Under the pieces are notes generated by a model. It was not told the DNA's origin. It searched no databases and worked only from the letters and a program-made list of their open reading frames with translations. A program made the position numbers and the translations under genes. From Candidatus Omnitrophota bacterium (GTDB lineage: Bacteria > Omnitrophota > Gorgyraeia > 2-01-FULL-45-10): a DNA stretch of 34,341 nt. Positions 21,493 through 30,222 of the stretch are shown here, piece after piece. The stretch spans positions 1 to 34,341 of the forward strand of contig JAFGRN010000060.1 of assembly GCA_016935115.1 (NCBI GenBank), given 5' to 3'. Numbering within the stretch: position 1 is the stretch's first letter; every line of letters starts with the position of its first letter.

Positions 21493-23076
21493 ATGAAAAA
21501 CAATTTCTTTATATTCAGGAGCTTCAGGGCGAGGATCACGTTCTTCCTTATACTTGCGATGATACTTGCCGGGGCCACTTCGAACTTTCTGGTATACCGC
21601 TATGCGCTTCATTTCCAGTTCGAACAGCTTCGCGAAAAACTCATGACTATAGCCCAGACGGCCGCCCTTACGGTAGACGCCGATGAACTTCAGGCTATCC
21701 CGCTTGAGAAAGGTGGGGTGGACAGCCTTCAGTTCAAGACGGTCTCCGGGAAATTGGCCAGGATAAGGAAAGCCATCCCTGCCATAAGGCATATCTACAT
21801 TCTCACCAGGACTGAAAAACCAGAAGTATTTAAGTTTATGGCGGATGCCGACGCCGGAAAGAGTAATGAGGGGCCGGTAACTTTTCCGGGAGATGAATAT
21901 GACGCTTCAAAGTTCCCGGAAATGATAAATGCGTTCAATGGGCCTTCGGCGGACAGGAAGCTGGACGAGGATGATTGGGGGGTATTTCTTTCCGGATATT
22001 CGCCTTTATATGACAGAGACGGTGCTGTTATCGCCGTGCTGGGTGTAGATATGAAGGCTCAGGATGTATATGATATGCAGAAGGATGTTCATAACAGGGC
22101 GTTAGCTGTACTTATTCTGGGCATTATCTTCTCGGTATTTTTGGGGGTGCTAATATCCGGAGGCGCTGCCGGGCAGATAAAAGAACTGATGAAGGGTGCA
22201 GAGCGTATCGCGAAAGGGGATCTCGAACACAGGGTGAAGATAAAGGGCGGCGACGAGCTGTCCCGCCTGGGAAACCTTTTTAACAGGATGTCGGTAAGCC
22301 TCAAGCATCATATGAAAGAGCTGGAGAGGACCACCGCGGAAAAAGAAAGGCTGGTGAAGGAGATAGAGATAGCCAGCGGCATCCAGAGGAGTTTTCTCCC
22401 GGATTTCGCTCCTAAGATACCCGGGTTGGAAATAGCGGCCCTAAGCCTGCCCGCGCGCGTTGTAGGCGGGGATTTTTATGATTTTATACCTCTTGCCAGC
22501 GGGAGGTGGGGGTTTGTCGTTGCCGATGTCTCCGGCAAAGGCGTGCCCGCCGCGCTCTTCATGGCCCTATCCAGGACATTGATGCGTTCGACGGCGGCGG
22601 GAGCGCTTACGCCGTCCGATGCGATAAACCATGCCAATAAGCTGATACTGCAGGACAGCAAGGCAAGCATGTTTGTTACGCTCTTCTACGCGATCGTGAA
22701 CGCGGGCACCATGGTATTTCAATATGCCAATGCCGGGCATAATCCGCCGCTTTATGTTACCGACGGAAAAGATAATATAGTGTTTCTTAAGGCGCAGGGC
22801 GTCCCGCTCGGGATATCATCCGATATAGAATCAGCTACAAACGATATAACTCTCAAGAAGGGGGATATGGTCCTCATATATACCGATGGTGTTACTGAGG
22901 CGGTCAACAGCCGTGGCGAGCAATTTGAGATGGAACGGCTGGAGAAGATAGCGAAAGGGGCCAGGCATCTGCCGGCCCAGGGGATCATGGACAGGGTGAT
23001 GGAAGGACTCAAGTCATTTGTAGGAACAGAACAGCAGTATGATGACATAACGATAATGGTATTGAAGGTGATGTGA
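21493..23076 (+). CDS. membrane PP2C-type phosphatase (RsbU/SpoIIE family) with extracytoplasmic sensor and HAMP
   Basis: ATG 21493, with GGAAA upstream, is preferred to the track's TTG inside the terminator; this gives 527 aa. Parts: TM1 ('ITFFLILAMILAGATSNFLV'), an extracytoplasmic CACHE-like sensor with 'YSPLYDRDGAVIAVLGVDMKA', TM2 ('ALAVLILGIIFSVFLGVLIS'), HAMP, a helical linker 'EKERLVKEIEIASGIQRSFLP', then SpoIIE phosphatase. Metal-binding Asp boxes are visible: 'GGDFYDF' (D327), 'VADVSGKG' and 'DDITIMVLK'. Such proteins dephosphorylate anti-sigma-factor antagonists in partner-switching circuits. No RsbV/RsbW-like gene lies nearby in the window. Confidence 0.9.
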   Translation: MKNNFFIFRSFRARITFFLILAMILAGATSNFLVYRYALHFQFEQLREKLMTIAQTAALTVDADELQAIPLEKGGVDSLQFKTVSGKLARIRKAIPAIRHIYILTRTEKPEVFKFMADADAGKSNEGPVTFPGDEYDASKFPEMINAFNGPSADRKLDEDDWGVFLSGYSPLYDRDGAVIAVLGVDMKAQDVYDMQKDVHNRALAVLILGIIFSVFLGVLISGGAAGQIKELMKGAERIAKGDLEHRVKIKGGDELSRLGNLFNRMSVSLKHHMKELERTTAEKERLVKEIEIASGIQRSFLPDFAPKIPGLEIAALSLPARVVGGDFYDFIPLASGRWGFVVADVSGKGVPAALFMALSRTLMRSTAAGALTPSDAINHANKLILQDSKASMFVTLFYAIVNAGTMVFQYANAGHNPPLYVTDGKDNIVFLKAQGVPLGISSDIESATNDITLKKGDMVLIYTDGVTEAVNSRGEQFEMERLEKIAKGARHLPAQGIMDRVMEGLKSFVGTEQQYDDITIMVLKVM

Positions 23077-23615
23077 TGAAGTTTCATATTCTTATAGTAT
23101 TTATTACGCTTTTTGCGCTGGTCATGGGCGTTGAAAGCGGCCTCTCTGTAAATGTGGGGTATGACGAATATGATTACTGGGAAGGTACGAGGACTATAAG
23201 GGTCTGCAGGAAGTATGACAGTGAAGGCCGCCTGAGGCAGAAGATATTTTACTGGGGTGACGGATCGACACTGCAGCAGGACCAGAAGTTTGATGCCAAC
23301 GGAAATAAAGTGGAAGAGGTGCACTATAACGCGTCGGGCGCCCTGCAGGCCAATGTGGACGGGTGGGCGGCGATGAGGGCCCGTTATAATGATGATAAGC
23401 CGGTGCTCGAAAGTTTTTACGGCGATGACGGCCATATAATGGAACGTAAAATTTACAGCAGGTCCGGAAAACTTATTGCCAGGCAGATGATGGGGGATAA
23501 AGATTTCGACCCTTACGAGCAGTTCGAGGCAAGGCCTATATCGAACGAAAGGGTCTTATATTACGACAGGTCAGGGCAGCTTAAAGGCGCGGCAGGCGGG
23601 ACACAGAAAAAATAA
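23076..23615 (+). CDS. small exported protein with YD/MORN-like repeats
   Basis: The ATG at 23076 overlaps the phosphatase stop by one base (TGATG), with GAAGGTG upstream; GTG 23073 is an alternative. A signal peptide or anchor ('ILIVFITLFALVMGVESGLS') is followed by about five short beta-hairpin units of the type 'YDSEGRLRQKIFY', 'FDANGNKVEEVHY', 'YNASGALQANV', 'YGDDGHIMERKIY' and 'YSRSGKLIARQ'. These resemble YD/MORN-variant repeats used for surface contacts. Function unknown. Coupling to the sensor phosphatase suggests an extracytoplasmic partner of it. Confidence 0.7.
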   Translation: MKFHILIVFITLFALVMGVESGLSVNVGYDEYDYWEGTRTIRVCRKYDSEGRLRQKIFYWGDGSTLQQDQKFDANGNKVEEVHYNASGALQANVDGWAAMRARYNDDKPVLESFYGDDGHIMERKIYSRSGKLIARQMMGDKDFDPYEQFEARPISNERVLYYDRSGQLKGAAGGTQKK

Positions 23616-23622
23616 TTTTATT

Positions 23623-24924
23623 ATGTTTAAACATATATTCCGGACGTTGCGTTACCGCAATTTCCGGCTTTTCTTCGCGGGGCAGAACATATCGCTGACA
23701 GGCACATGGATACAGCAGGTAGCCATGGGCTGGCTCGTCTACAGGCTTACCAATTCCGCGCTCCTGCTGGGTATAGTGGGATTCTCCAGCCAGATACCGA
23801 CATTTGTCTTAAGCCCGCTGGGCGGTATAGTTGCCGACAGATTTGACCGGCGCAAGCTTCTGGTAATTACACAATCCTTATCCATGATACAGGCGCTGGT
23901 GCTTGCCGCGCTCGTCTTCAGCGGCATGGTGCGCGCATGGCATATAATAGCCCTGGGTTTTATGCTCGGATGCATAAATTCATTCGACATACCCGTGAGG
24001 CAGTCTTTTCTTATAGAGATGGTAGAGAAGAAAGAGAATATAGGCAATGCCATAGCCCTTAATTCACTTATGTTCAATGTTTCGCGCATGATAGGTCCCT
24101 CCCTAGCTGGCATAATACTGGCGCTTTTCGGCGAAGGAATCTGTTTTTTACTGAACGGCCTAAGTTTTATGGCGGTGATATGGTCGCTGTTAATTATGGA
24201 TATACCCGCATGGAAGAGGAAGGCGGGGCCCGTTGATATAGCGCTCGATATCAAAGAAGGCGTGAAGTACGCGTTCGGTTTTGAGCCGATAAGGTTTATA
24301 CTGATGCTGGTAAGCGTTATCAGTGTGGTAGGAATGTCTTATATAATACTGATGCCTGTATTTGCCAGGGATATCCTGAAGGGCGGGCCGCAGACTCTCG
24401 GCTTCTTGATGGCCGCAGGCGGGATTGGAGCCGCTGTGGCGACGGTCTATCTGGCTTCACGGCAGACTATAGTAGGGCTCGGCAGGTTAATACCGGTATC
24501 ATTAATCGTATTTGCGCTGGCGATAGTCCTGTTTTCGCTATCGCGCGCATTATGGATATCCGTGGCCCTGCTGGCCGCCGGCGGATTCGGGTTTATGGTG
24601 AGCATGGCCGCGTGCAATATAATACTCCAGACTATATCTGATGATGATAAGAGGGGAAGGGTGATGAGTTTTTATACTATGGCGTTCATGGGAATGGCGC
24701 CGATCGGAAGCCTGGCTTCAGGCGCGCTCGCCAACAGGATAGGCGTTACCGGCACTCTGATAATAGGAGCATTGGTGTGTATCATCGCTTCGATCTTATT
24801 TGCAGGGGCTATGCCAATTATCAGGAAGAGGATCCATCCTATATATAGGAAGATGGGCATTATACCCGAAGTTGCTTCCGGTATGAATATGGTCTCGGAG
24901 CTTACTATCCCGCCCGAGGATTGA
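23623..24924 (+). CDS. MFS exporter, MFS_3 / EntS-like family
   Basis: This is a 12-TM major facilitator of 433 aa. The N-terminus 'LRYRNFRLFFAGQNISLTGTWIQQVAMGWLVYRLT' is characteristic of the MFS_3 group that includes the enterobactin exporter EntS. The loop 2-3 motif 'GGIVADRFDRRKLLV' is the MFS signature. The acidic C-terminal end is cytoplasmic. It likely exports a small molecule by proton antiport. No siderophore genes are nearby, so the substrate is open. It begins 7 bases after the previous gene. Confidence 0.88.
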   Translation: MFKHIFRTLRYRNFRLFFAGQNISLTGTWIQQVAMGWLVYRLTNSALLLGIVGFSSQIPTFVLSPLGGIVADRFDRRKLLVITQSLSMIQALVLAALVFSGMVRAWHIIALGFMLGCINSFDIPVRQSFLIEMVEKKENIGNAIALNSLMFNVSRMIGPSLAGIILALFGEGICFLLNGLSFMAVIWSLLIMDIPAWKRKAGPVDIALDIKEGVKYAFGFEPIRFILMLVSVISVVGMSYIILMPVFARDILKGGPQTLGFLMAAGGIGAAVATVYLASRQTIVGLGRLIPVSLIVFALAIVLFSLSRALWISVALLAAGGFGFMVSMAACNIILQTISDDDKRGRVMSFYTMAFMGMAPIGSLASGALANRIGVTGTLIIGALVCIIASILFAGAMPIIRKRIHPIYRKMGIIPEVASGMNMVSELTIPPED

Positions 24925-24945
24925 TTTTCCGGAGATTAATTTCAA

Positions 24946-24974
24946 TTGATTTAACACTTATCGTATGATATCTT
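24946..24974 (+). promoter_or_regulatory. possible dnaX promoter, very close to the start codon
   Basis: TTGATT (24946-24951), a 17-base spacer and TATCTT (24969-24974) would place transcription start only a few bases before the dnaX ATG. No Shine-Dalgarno is visible there, so a nearly leaderless mRNA is possible. The match is moderate. Confidence 0.4.
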
Positions 24975-24984
24975 ATCTCTTGCC

Positions 24985-26667
24985 ATGAGTTACGTAGTCT
25001 TTGCACGCAAATACAGGCCCCGAGATTTCGACGAGATCATCGGACAATCACACATAACCACCACGCTGAAGAACGCGATAGCGCGCAACAGGGTAGCTCA
25101 CGCTTATCTCTTTGCCGGTCCGCGGGGAGTGGGCAAGACTACCACCGCCCGCATACTTGCCAAGGCGCTCAATTGCGAGAAGGGTCCCACTGCCGAACCG
25201 TGCGATAAGTGCGCATCCTGCCTTGAGATAAACTCCGGCTCGAGCCTCGATATTCTGGAGATAGACGGCGCGTCGAATACACATGTCGATAATATCAGAA
25301 ACCTCAGGGAAAATGCCAGGTTCGCTCCCGCAAACGGAAGATTCAAAGTATATATCATCGACGAAGTCCATATGCTGAGTGATTCGGCATTCAATGCGCT
25401 CCTGAAAACGCTTGAGGAGCCGCCGCAGCATGTCAAATTTATATTTGCGACGACCCATGCCCATAAGGTGCCGCCGACTATACTCTCGAGATGCCAAAGA
25501 TTCGATTTCAGGCGTATCCCGACGAAGGAGGTGCTGGATAACCTCAGGCGCATAGCGAAAGAAGAGAAGATCTCCGTTAGTGAAGACGCTCTCGGGCTCA
25601 TCGCGAAGTATGGCGACGGCAGCATGCGCGATTCGCAAGTAATACTCGACCAGATAGCGTCATTTGCGCGGGGCAAGGTGGGGGCTGAGGATGTGGTTAA
25701 GGTCTTAGGGGTAGTAGATGACGATATACTCTTTGCGCTCTCAGATGCGATATCGGGCAAGGATCCTCGCTCCGCTCTGGATACGGTCGATAGGCTGGTC
25801 AATGACGGCAAGGATGTGGCGCAGATCGCATCGGGACTTATAGAGCATTTCCGCAATGTGGTGGTTTCTAAAGTTACGGGAGGCGGCGCAGCTTTGATCG
25901 ATGCCGGGTCCGACAGGATAAAGCGCTATGCCGAAGACGCGGAAAAATACTCGATAGAGCAGGCGCTATATATCATATACACATTGGCAAATACTATGGC
26001 TATTATGAAGAAGACCGGCATGGCGAGGATCCCGTTTGAGGCCGTACTTGTTAAGTTGGCGCGGTGTTCGGAGGTTATGCCGGCAGCGGAGATAATGGAG
26101 AGGCTGAGGGCGTTGGAAGAGTCGAACGTCGGAAAACACGCCGTACTACCTGAGAAGCCATTAGCCGGTAACCCAAAAACCGCGCGGAATGCCACTACAG
26201 AAGTTTCATCGAAGATTTCAGAAGGCGCGCAGCAGCGGCCGCGCAGCCTGCCGGTTCTTGACGAGATACTGAGCTCATGGATGCGAGTGATAGGCTACAT
26301 CAGGAACAGGAAGATGTCAATTGCCTCGTACCTTCAGGAGGGGGATCCTGTAAAGCTTGAGGGTAATGTGCTGACGTTAAGTTTCGAGAAAGAAGTCAGG
26401 TTTCATAAAGAGGCGCTGGAATCTGTTGAAAATATAAAGCTTATCGAGAGCGCCCTGCGCGATACATTTGATGCGGAATTGCGTGTAGCGCTTGTTTTAA
26501 CGGAGACTGCGGCCAACAGAAATCAAGATGGTGGCGGAGATACGGCCGGGGCGGATAGCGAGGTCTCCGGCGCGGCGGCTTCTGATGAGGCCTATCCTAT
26601 AATTAAAAAAGCCCTTGAGATCTTCGGAGGCAAGCTGACCACAGGCGGTAAGGGAGGGTTGATATGA
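24985..26667 (+). CDS. dnaX: DNA polymerase III subunit gamma/tau
   Basis: This is the clamp-loader ATPase of the replisome. 'FARKYRPRDFDEIIGQ' is the classic N-terminus. Walker A is 'GPRGVGKT' (45-52), the zinc site is C64 with C73/C76/C79, Walker B is 'DEVH' (126-129), and the arginine-finger motif 'SRC' is at 168-170. After domain III there is a variable linker and a short tau-like C-terminal region, 560 aa in total. No obvious A-rich frameshift slippery site for a gamma form stands out. The end overlaps recR by ATGA. Confidence 0.95.
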   Translation: MSYVVFARKYRPRDFDEIIGQSHITTTLKNAIARNRVAHAYLFAGPRGVGKTTTARILAKALNCEKGPTAEPCDKCASCLEINSGSSLDILEIDGASNTHVDNIRNLRENARFAPANGRFKVYIIDEVHMLSDSAFNALLKTLEEPPQHVKFIFATTHAHKVPPTILSRCQRFDFRRIPTKEVLDNLRRIAKEEKISVSEDALGLIAKYGDGSMRDSQVILDQIASFARGKVGAEDVVKVLGVVDDDILFALSDAISGKDPRSALDTVDRLVNDGKDVAQIASGLIEHFRNVVVSKVTGGGAALIDAGSDRIKRYAEDAEKYSIEQALYIIYTLANTMAIMKKTGMARIPFEAVLVKLARCSEVMPAAEIMERLRALEESNVGKHAVLPEKPLAGNPKTARNATTEVSSKISEGAQQRPRSLPVLDEILSSWMRVIGYIRNRKMSIASYLQEGDPVKLEGNVLTLSFEKEVRFHKEALESVENIKLIESALRDTFDAELRVALVLTETAANRNQDGGGDTAGADSEVSGAAASDEAYPIIKKALEIFGGKLTTGGKGGLI

Positions 26668-27269
26668 GCGGATTCCCCGTATCGATGATGTCCCTCATAG
26701 AAGAATTTTCAAAGATGCCAGGCATAGGGCCCAAGAGCGCCCAACGCCTGGCCTTTTACATTCTTAGGTCATCAAAAGACGATGCCGGTGCCCTGGCAAG
26801 GTCGATTGTAAAGGTCAAGGAATCGGTCAGGTTTTGCAGGGTCTGTAATAATTTAAGCGACGAGGAAACCTGCGATATATGCAAGAGTCATTCGCGCGAC
26901 AGGTCGCTGCTTTGCGTGGTGGAAGAGCCGAATGATATCATTACCATAGAGCGCGCGGGCAATTTCAGCGGAGTCTATCATGTACTGCTTGGCTCACTAT
27001 CGCCTCTCGACGGGATAGGTCCTTCCGACCTTAAGATAAAAGAGCTTCTTGACAGAGTTAAGAAGGGGAAATTTAGGGAGATAATTATTGCTACGGATTT
27101 CAATACCGAAGGCGAAGCAACATCTCTTTATTTGTCCAAAGTATTAAAAGGATCGGGCGCGCGGCTGACAAGGGTAGCATATGGAATACCTGTTGGCGGG
27201 GATCTCCAATATGCTGATCAAGCGACAATAGTAAAAGCGTTTGAAGGCAGAAGGGAAACAAAAGCCTGA
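26664..27269 (+). CDS. recR: recombination protein RecR
   Basis: RecR works with RecF/RecO to load RecA at gaps. It has the helix-hairpin-helix 'MPGIGPKSAQRLAFYIL', a C4 zinc finger (C58, C61, C70, C73: 'CRVC...CDIC') and a Toprim domain starting 'LCVVEEPNDIITIE' with 'ATDFNTEGEATSLYL'. At 201 aa the length is normal. It is fused operonically to dnaX by a 4-base overlap. The ybaB/ebfC gene that often lies between dnaX and recR is missing here. Confidence 0.95.
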   Translation: MSGFPVSMMSLIEEFSKMPGIGPKSAQRLAFYILRSSKDDAGALARSIVKVKESVRFCRVCNNLSDEETCDICKSHSRDRSLLCVVEEPNDIITIERAGNFSGVYHVLLGSLSPLDGIGPSDLKIKELLDRVKKGKFREIIIATDFNTEGEATSLYLSKVLKGSGARLTRVAYGIPVGGDLQYADQATIVKAFEGRRETKA

Positions 27270-27278
27270 CGATTATTA

Positions 27279-27307
27279 TTGACCGCAGCATTTTATAAAT
27301 GTATAAT
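27279..27307 (+). promoter_or_regulatory. near-consensus sigma70-type promoter
   Basis: TTGACC (27279-27284), a 17-base spacer and perfect TATAAT (27302-27307) lie just after recR. Transcription would start near 27314, about 24 bases before the membrane-protein ATG, leaving room for its AGGGAGG ribosome site. Confidence 0.75.
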
Positions 27308-27337
27308 AGTACAAAATTTAAAATAGGGAGGATATCT

Positions 27338-28123
27338 ATGGGAGTTATAGAAGCGATCAGGAAGGGTTTTAGCGTGGCTGGCAAGGCGATGGCTCTTGTC
27401 GCGGTATTGTTTGTGTTTAATCTTTTGGGCAACCTGGCGAGCCTGCCTTTTGCGCCGGAACCGGGTGCTCCTGCGGCAGCCGAATCAATGCTTCCTCTCT
27501 TACTGGTCAGCATAGTGTTTATAATTCTAAGCGTGTTTATACAGGGTGGGTCGCTGGGCCTTATCAGGGATCTTATCAAAGAGGGTAAGATGAAACTGGC
27601 CGCCATGCTGCAGTATGGCGCCAGATATTTTATCCGCCTTCTGATACTCGGCATATTCATACTGGCCATAGTTTTGGTTGTGGCAATAATTGCCGCGATT
27701 CTCATAGCCCTAACGGCGCCGCTTAACATCCCTGTGATTACAGGTATTGCTGCGGTGATTGCCGTGGCTATCATTGTCGTTTCGGCTCTATATTTCTTCA
27801 TTCCGTTTATTCTTTCTCCATATGCCGTGGTTTGTGATGAGGTGGGTGTTATAGAGGCCCTGAAGAAGAGCATCCTGGTAGGGAGGAAGCCGTTTTCCAG
27901 AGTGTTAGCACTGGTACTCTTGATGCTGGTCCTTATTTTGATAGCGCTGGGAGTAGGTTTTTTAGTCGGACTGGTTATAGGGTTGGTATCTGCGCTGCTT
28001 CCGGCCGGAGCCGGCAGGATATTGATGATAGTGGTGTCGAGTGCTGTTAACAGTTACATAGGCGTAGTCGCGACATCGGCCTTTATGTCTTATTATCTGG
28101 TGAAAAAAGAGAGCGCTGTATAG
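27338..28123 (+). CDS. polytopic membrane protein of unknown function
   Basis: The track start (27299) overlaps the promoter. ATG 27338 has AGGGAGG about 6 bases upstream, giving 261 aa. It has roughly five to six long hydrophobic helices rich in Ile, Val and Ala ('LILGIFILAIVLVVAIIAAILIAL'). The cytoplasmic loop 'SPYAVVCDEVGVIEALKKSILVGRK' is typical of the broad DUF4013/'glycerophosphodiesterase membrane domain'-like family, where the protein precedes 'ALKKS'. No catalytic residues are recognisable. It is followed 7 bases later by the por operon, which it may lead from the promoter above. Confidence 0.7.
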   Translation: MGVIEAIRKGFSVAGKAMALVAVLFVFNLLGNLASLPFAPEPGAPAAAESMLPLLLVSIVFIILSVFIQGGSLGLIRDLIKEGKMKLAAMLQYGARYFIRLLILGIFILAIVLVVAIIAAILIALTAPLNIPVITGIAAVIAVAIIVVSALYFFIPFILSPYAVVCDEVGVIEALKKSILVGRKPFSRVLALVLLMLVLILIALGVGFLVGLVIGLVSALLPAGAGRILMIVVSSAVNSYIGVVATSAFMSYYLVKKESAV

Positions 28124-28130
28124 CAATAAA

Positions 28131-28709
28131 ATGAAAGAAATGACGGAAATTCGCTGGCATGGAAGGGGCGGCCAGGGGGCAAAGACGGCCGCCCTCCTGC
28201 TTGCTGATGCGGCACTCGCATCGGGAAAATATATACAGGCATTCCCGGAATATGGCCCGGAACGCATGGGCGCTCCTGTTACTTCATTTGACAGGATATC
28301 ATCCGGCCCGATAAGCCTGCATTCCGGGGTTATCAATCCGGACGTAGTGATAGTCCTCGATCCTACGCTAATGGACAGTGTGGATGTTACCGAAGGCATG
28401 TCATCAGGCGGCACACTCCTCGTCAATATCGAAAGATCTCCGGAAGAGGTAAAAAAGATATTTAATATCCCGGCGGAAGTCAGGATCTGCACTGTCGATG
28501 CGTCTAAAATTTCGAAAGAAACTATTGGCAGGGAAATCCCAAATACGCCCATGCTCGGCGCGCTGGTAAAAGCCACGGGCATTCTCGATTTCAAGGATAT
28601 GATCGAGGACATGAAGAAGAAACTGGAAAAGAAGTTTAAATCAAAACCGGAAGTGGTCGAAGGTAACCTTAAGGCCATAGAGCGGGCATATAAAGAGGTT
28701 AAATCATAA
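28131..28709 (+). CDS. porG: pyruvate/2-oxoacid:ferredoxin oxidoreductase gamma subunit
   Basis: 'IRWHGRGGQGAKTAALLLADAAL' is the signature of the gamma (POR catalytic) domain, followed by 'FPEYGPERMGAPVTSFDRIS'. At 192 aa it is a free-standing gamma subunit, as in four-subunit POR/VOR enzymes. An internal ATG at 28140 ('MTEIRWHG') is an equally plausible start. The order gamma-delta-alpha-beta downstream matches the archaeal/Thermotoga type. The enzyme decarboxylates a 2-oxoacid to acyl-CoA, reducing ferredoxin. Pyruvate is the likely substrate, but branched 2-oxoacids are not excluded. Confidence 0.92.
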   Translation: MKEMTEIRWHGRGGQGAKTAALLLADAALASGKYIQAFPEYGPERMGAPVTSFDRISSGPISLHSGVINPDVVIVLDPTLMDSVDVTEGMSSGGTLLVNIERSPEEVKKIFNIPAEVRICTVDASKISKETIGREIPNTPMLGALVKATGILDFKDMIEDMKKKLEKKFKSKPEVVEGNLKAIERAYKEVKS

Positions 28710-29036
28710 ATGTCAGCCCAGAAGAAAGCGGCAAAGCCAGGATGGAAAGAGCTTCCCGAAGGTGATTTGATAATAGGCGGCGGCACAGCGGCCGAATTTA
28801 AGACCGGTGACTGGAGGTCGATGAGGCCGATCCTGCTCAAGGATAAGTGCATCAACTGCCTGACTTGCTGGGTATATTGTCCGGATTCAGCGGTTATCGT
28901 GCAGGATGGGAAAGTGGTCGGTTATGATTATGAGCATTGCAAGGGTTGCGGCATCTGTTACAATGAGTGCCCTGTAAAAGGGAAAGCTATAGAGATGGTT
29001 TCAGAGAAAGCCGCAAAGGCCAAAGAGAAGAAGTAG
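28710..29036 (+). CDS. porD: 2-oxoacid:ferredoxin oxidoreductase delta subunit (2x[4Fe-4S])
   Basis: This 108-aa ferredoxin-like subunit has two complete cluster motifs: C47-x2-C50-x2-C53-x3-C57 ('CINCLTCWVYC') and C77-x2-C80-x2-C83-x3-C87 ('CKGCGICYNEC'). It carries electrons from the catalytic subunits to external ferredoxin. The ATG directly follows the gamma stop. The tail is Lys/Ala-rich ('SEKAAKAKEKK'). Confidence 0.93.
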   Translation: MSAQKKAAKPGWKELPEGDLIIGGGTAAEFKTGDWRSMRPILLKDKCINCLTCWVYCPDSAVIVQDGKVVGYDYEHCKGCGICYNECPVKGKAIEMVSEKAAKAKEKK

Positions 29037-29042
29037 GATATA

Positions 29043-30221
29043 ATGGTAAATTCCAATATAGTAGCGAGGACGGGCAATGAGGCGATGGCAGAGGCCATGC
29101 GCCAGATCAATCCCGACGTAGTTGCGGCATATCCGATCACGCCGGCGACTGAGGTCGTCCAGATATTCGCCAGCTATGTGGCCGACGGTCTGGTGGATAC
29201 AGAGTTTGTGCCAGTCGAGAGCGAACACTCGGCGATGTCGGCATGCATCGGTTCTGCGGCCGCGGGCGGCAGGACGATGACAGGTACCTCCAGCCAGGGG
29301 CTCGCGCTCATGGCGGAGATGCTCTACATAGCGGCGGGCCTGAGGCTTCCTATAGTACTGGCTGATGTTAACAGGGCGTTGTCCAGCCCGATCAATATAC
29401 ACTGCGACCATTCCGACACCATGATGGTGAAGGAATCCGGCTGGGTGCAGATATTCTCGGAAAATTGCCAGGAAGCGTACGATAATATGCTACAGGCCAT
29501 CCGGATAGCGGAGACCGCGAAGATACCTGTCGTCGTCACTACCGATGGATTCATAATAAGCCACGGCATGGAGCGCATGGAGATGTTATCCGATGCCGAT
29601 GTCAAAAAATTTGTGGGTGAATACAAGCCGGAGAATTACCTTCTGAACCTGGAGAAGCCTATTACCATAGGGGCTCTCGACCTTACAGATTACTATTTCG
29701 AGCATAAGAGACAGCAGATAGAGGCGATTAGGAATTCGAAGAAAGTCATTCTCGATGTTGCCAAGGATTTTGCGGCAAAGACCGGGCGCTCGTACGGGCT
29801 TTTCGAGCAGTATAAGATGGACGGCGCCGAGATTGCCGTAATAGCGATGGGATCGACCGCGGGTACGGCTAAAGTCGTGGTCAACGCCCTTAGGAAGAAA
29901 GGCGTAAAGGCCGGGCTCATCAAACCGAGGGTATTCAGGCCCTTTCCGAAAGAAGAGCTCGCGGATGCGCTTGCCGGGCTCAAAGCCGTAGCGGTAATGG
30001 ACAGGTCCGATTCTATGAATGCGCATGAAGGGCCTCTCTGCGTGGAGATAAAGGCCGCGCTCTTCGATAAGGGTGTAAGCAAGACGGTGCTGAACTATGT
30101 GTATGGCCTGGGCGGGCGCGAGATAAAGCTCGAGGACATCGAGTTTGTTTTTGGCGAGCTTGCCGATGCGGCGAAGGGCAAGCCCGTATCCAGAGTATCG
30201 TACCTGGGCGTGAGGGAATAA
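29043..30221 (+). CDS. porA: 2-oxoacid:ferredoxin oxidoreductase alpha subunit
   Basis: The 392-aa protein begins with the pyrimidine-binding domain: 'TGNEAMAEAMRQINPDVVAAYPITPATEVVQ', followed by 'VESEHSAMSACIGSAAAGGRTMTGTSSQGL'. The transketolase C-like domain II follows ('IAVIAMGSTAGTAKVVVNAL', 'PRVFRPFPKEEL'). It pairs with the beta subunit to bind thiamine diphosphate. TAGGA stands 5 bases before the ATG. All family landmarks are present. Confidence 0.95.
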   Translation: MVNSNIVARTGNEAMAEAMRQINPDVVAAYPITPATEVVQIFASYVADGLVDTEFVPVESEHSAMSACIGSAAAGGRTMTGTSSQGLALMAEMLYIAAGLRLPIVLADVNRALSSPINIHCDHSDTMMVKESGWVQIFSENCQEAYDNMLQAIRIAETAKIPVVVTTDGFIISHGMERMEMLSDADVKKFVGEYKPENYLLNLEKPITIGALDLTDYYFEHKRQQIEAIRNSKKVILDVAKDFAAKTGRSYGLFEQYKMDGAEIAVIAMGSTAGTAKVVVNALRKKGVKAGLIKPRVFRPFPKEELADALAGLKAVAVMDRSDSMNAHEGPLCVEIKAALFDKGVSKTVLNYVYGLGGREIKLEDIEFVFGELADAAKGKPVSRVSYLGVRE

Positions 30222-30222
30222 G

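Noticed and set aside
25104-25856. 250-aa - strand ORF inside dnaX
   Set aside because: Shadow of the highly conserved dnaX AAA+ region.
27962-28855. 297-aa - strand ORF over the membrane protein and porG
   Set aside because: Antisense shadow of two well-supported + strand genes; Ser/Leu-rich without domains, a usual by-product of their codon use.
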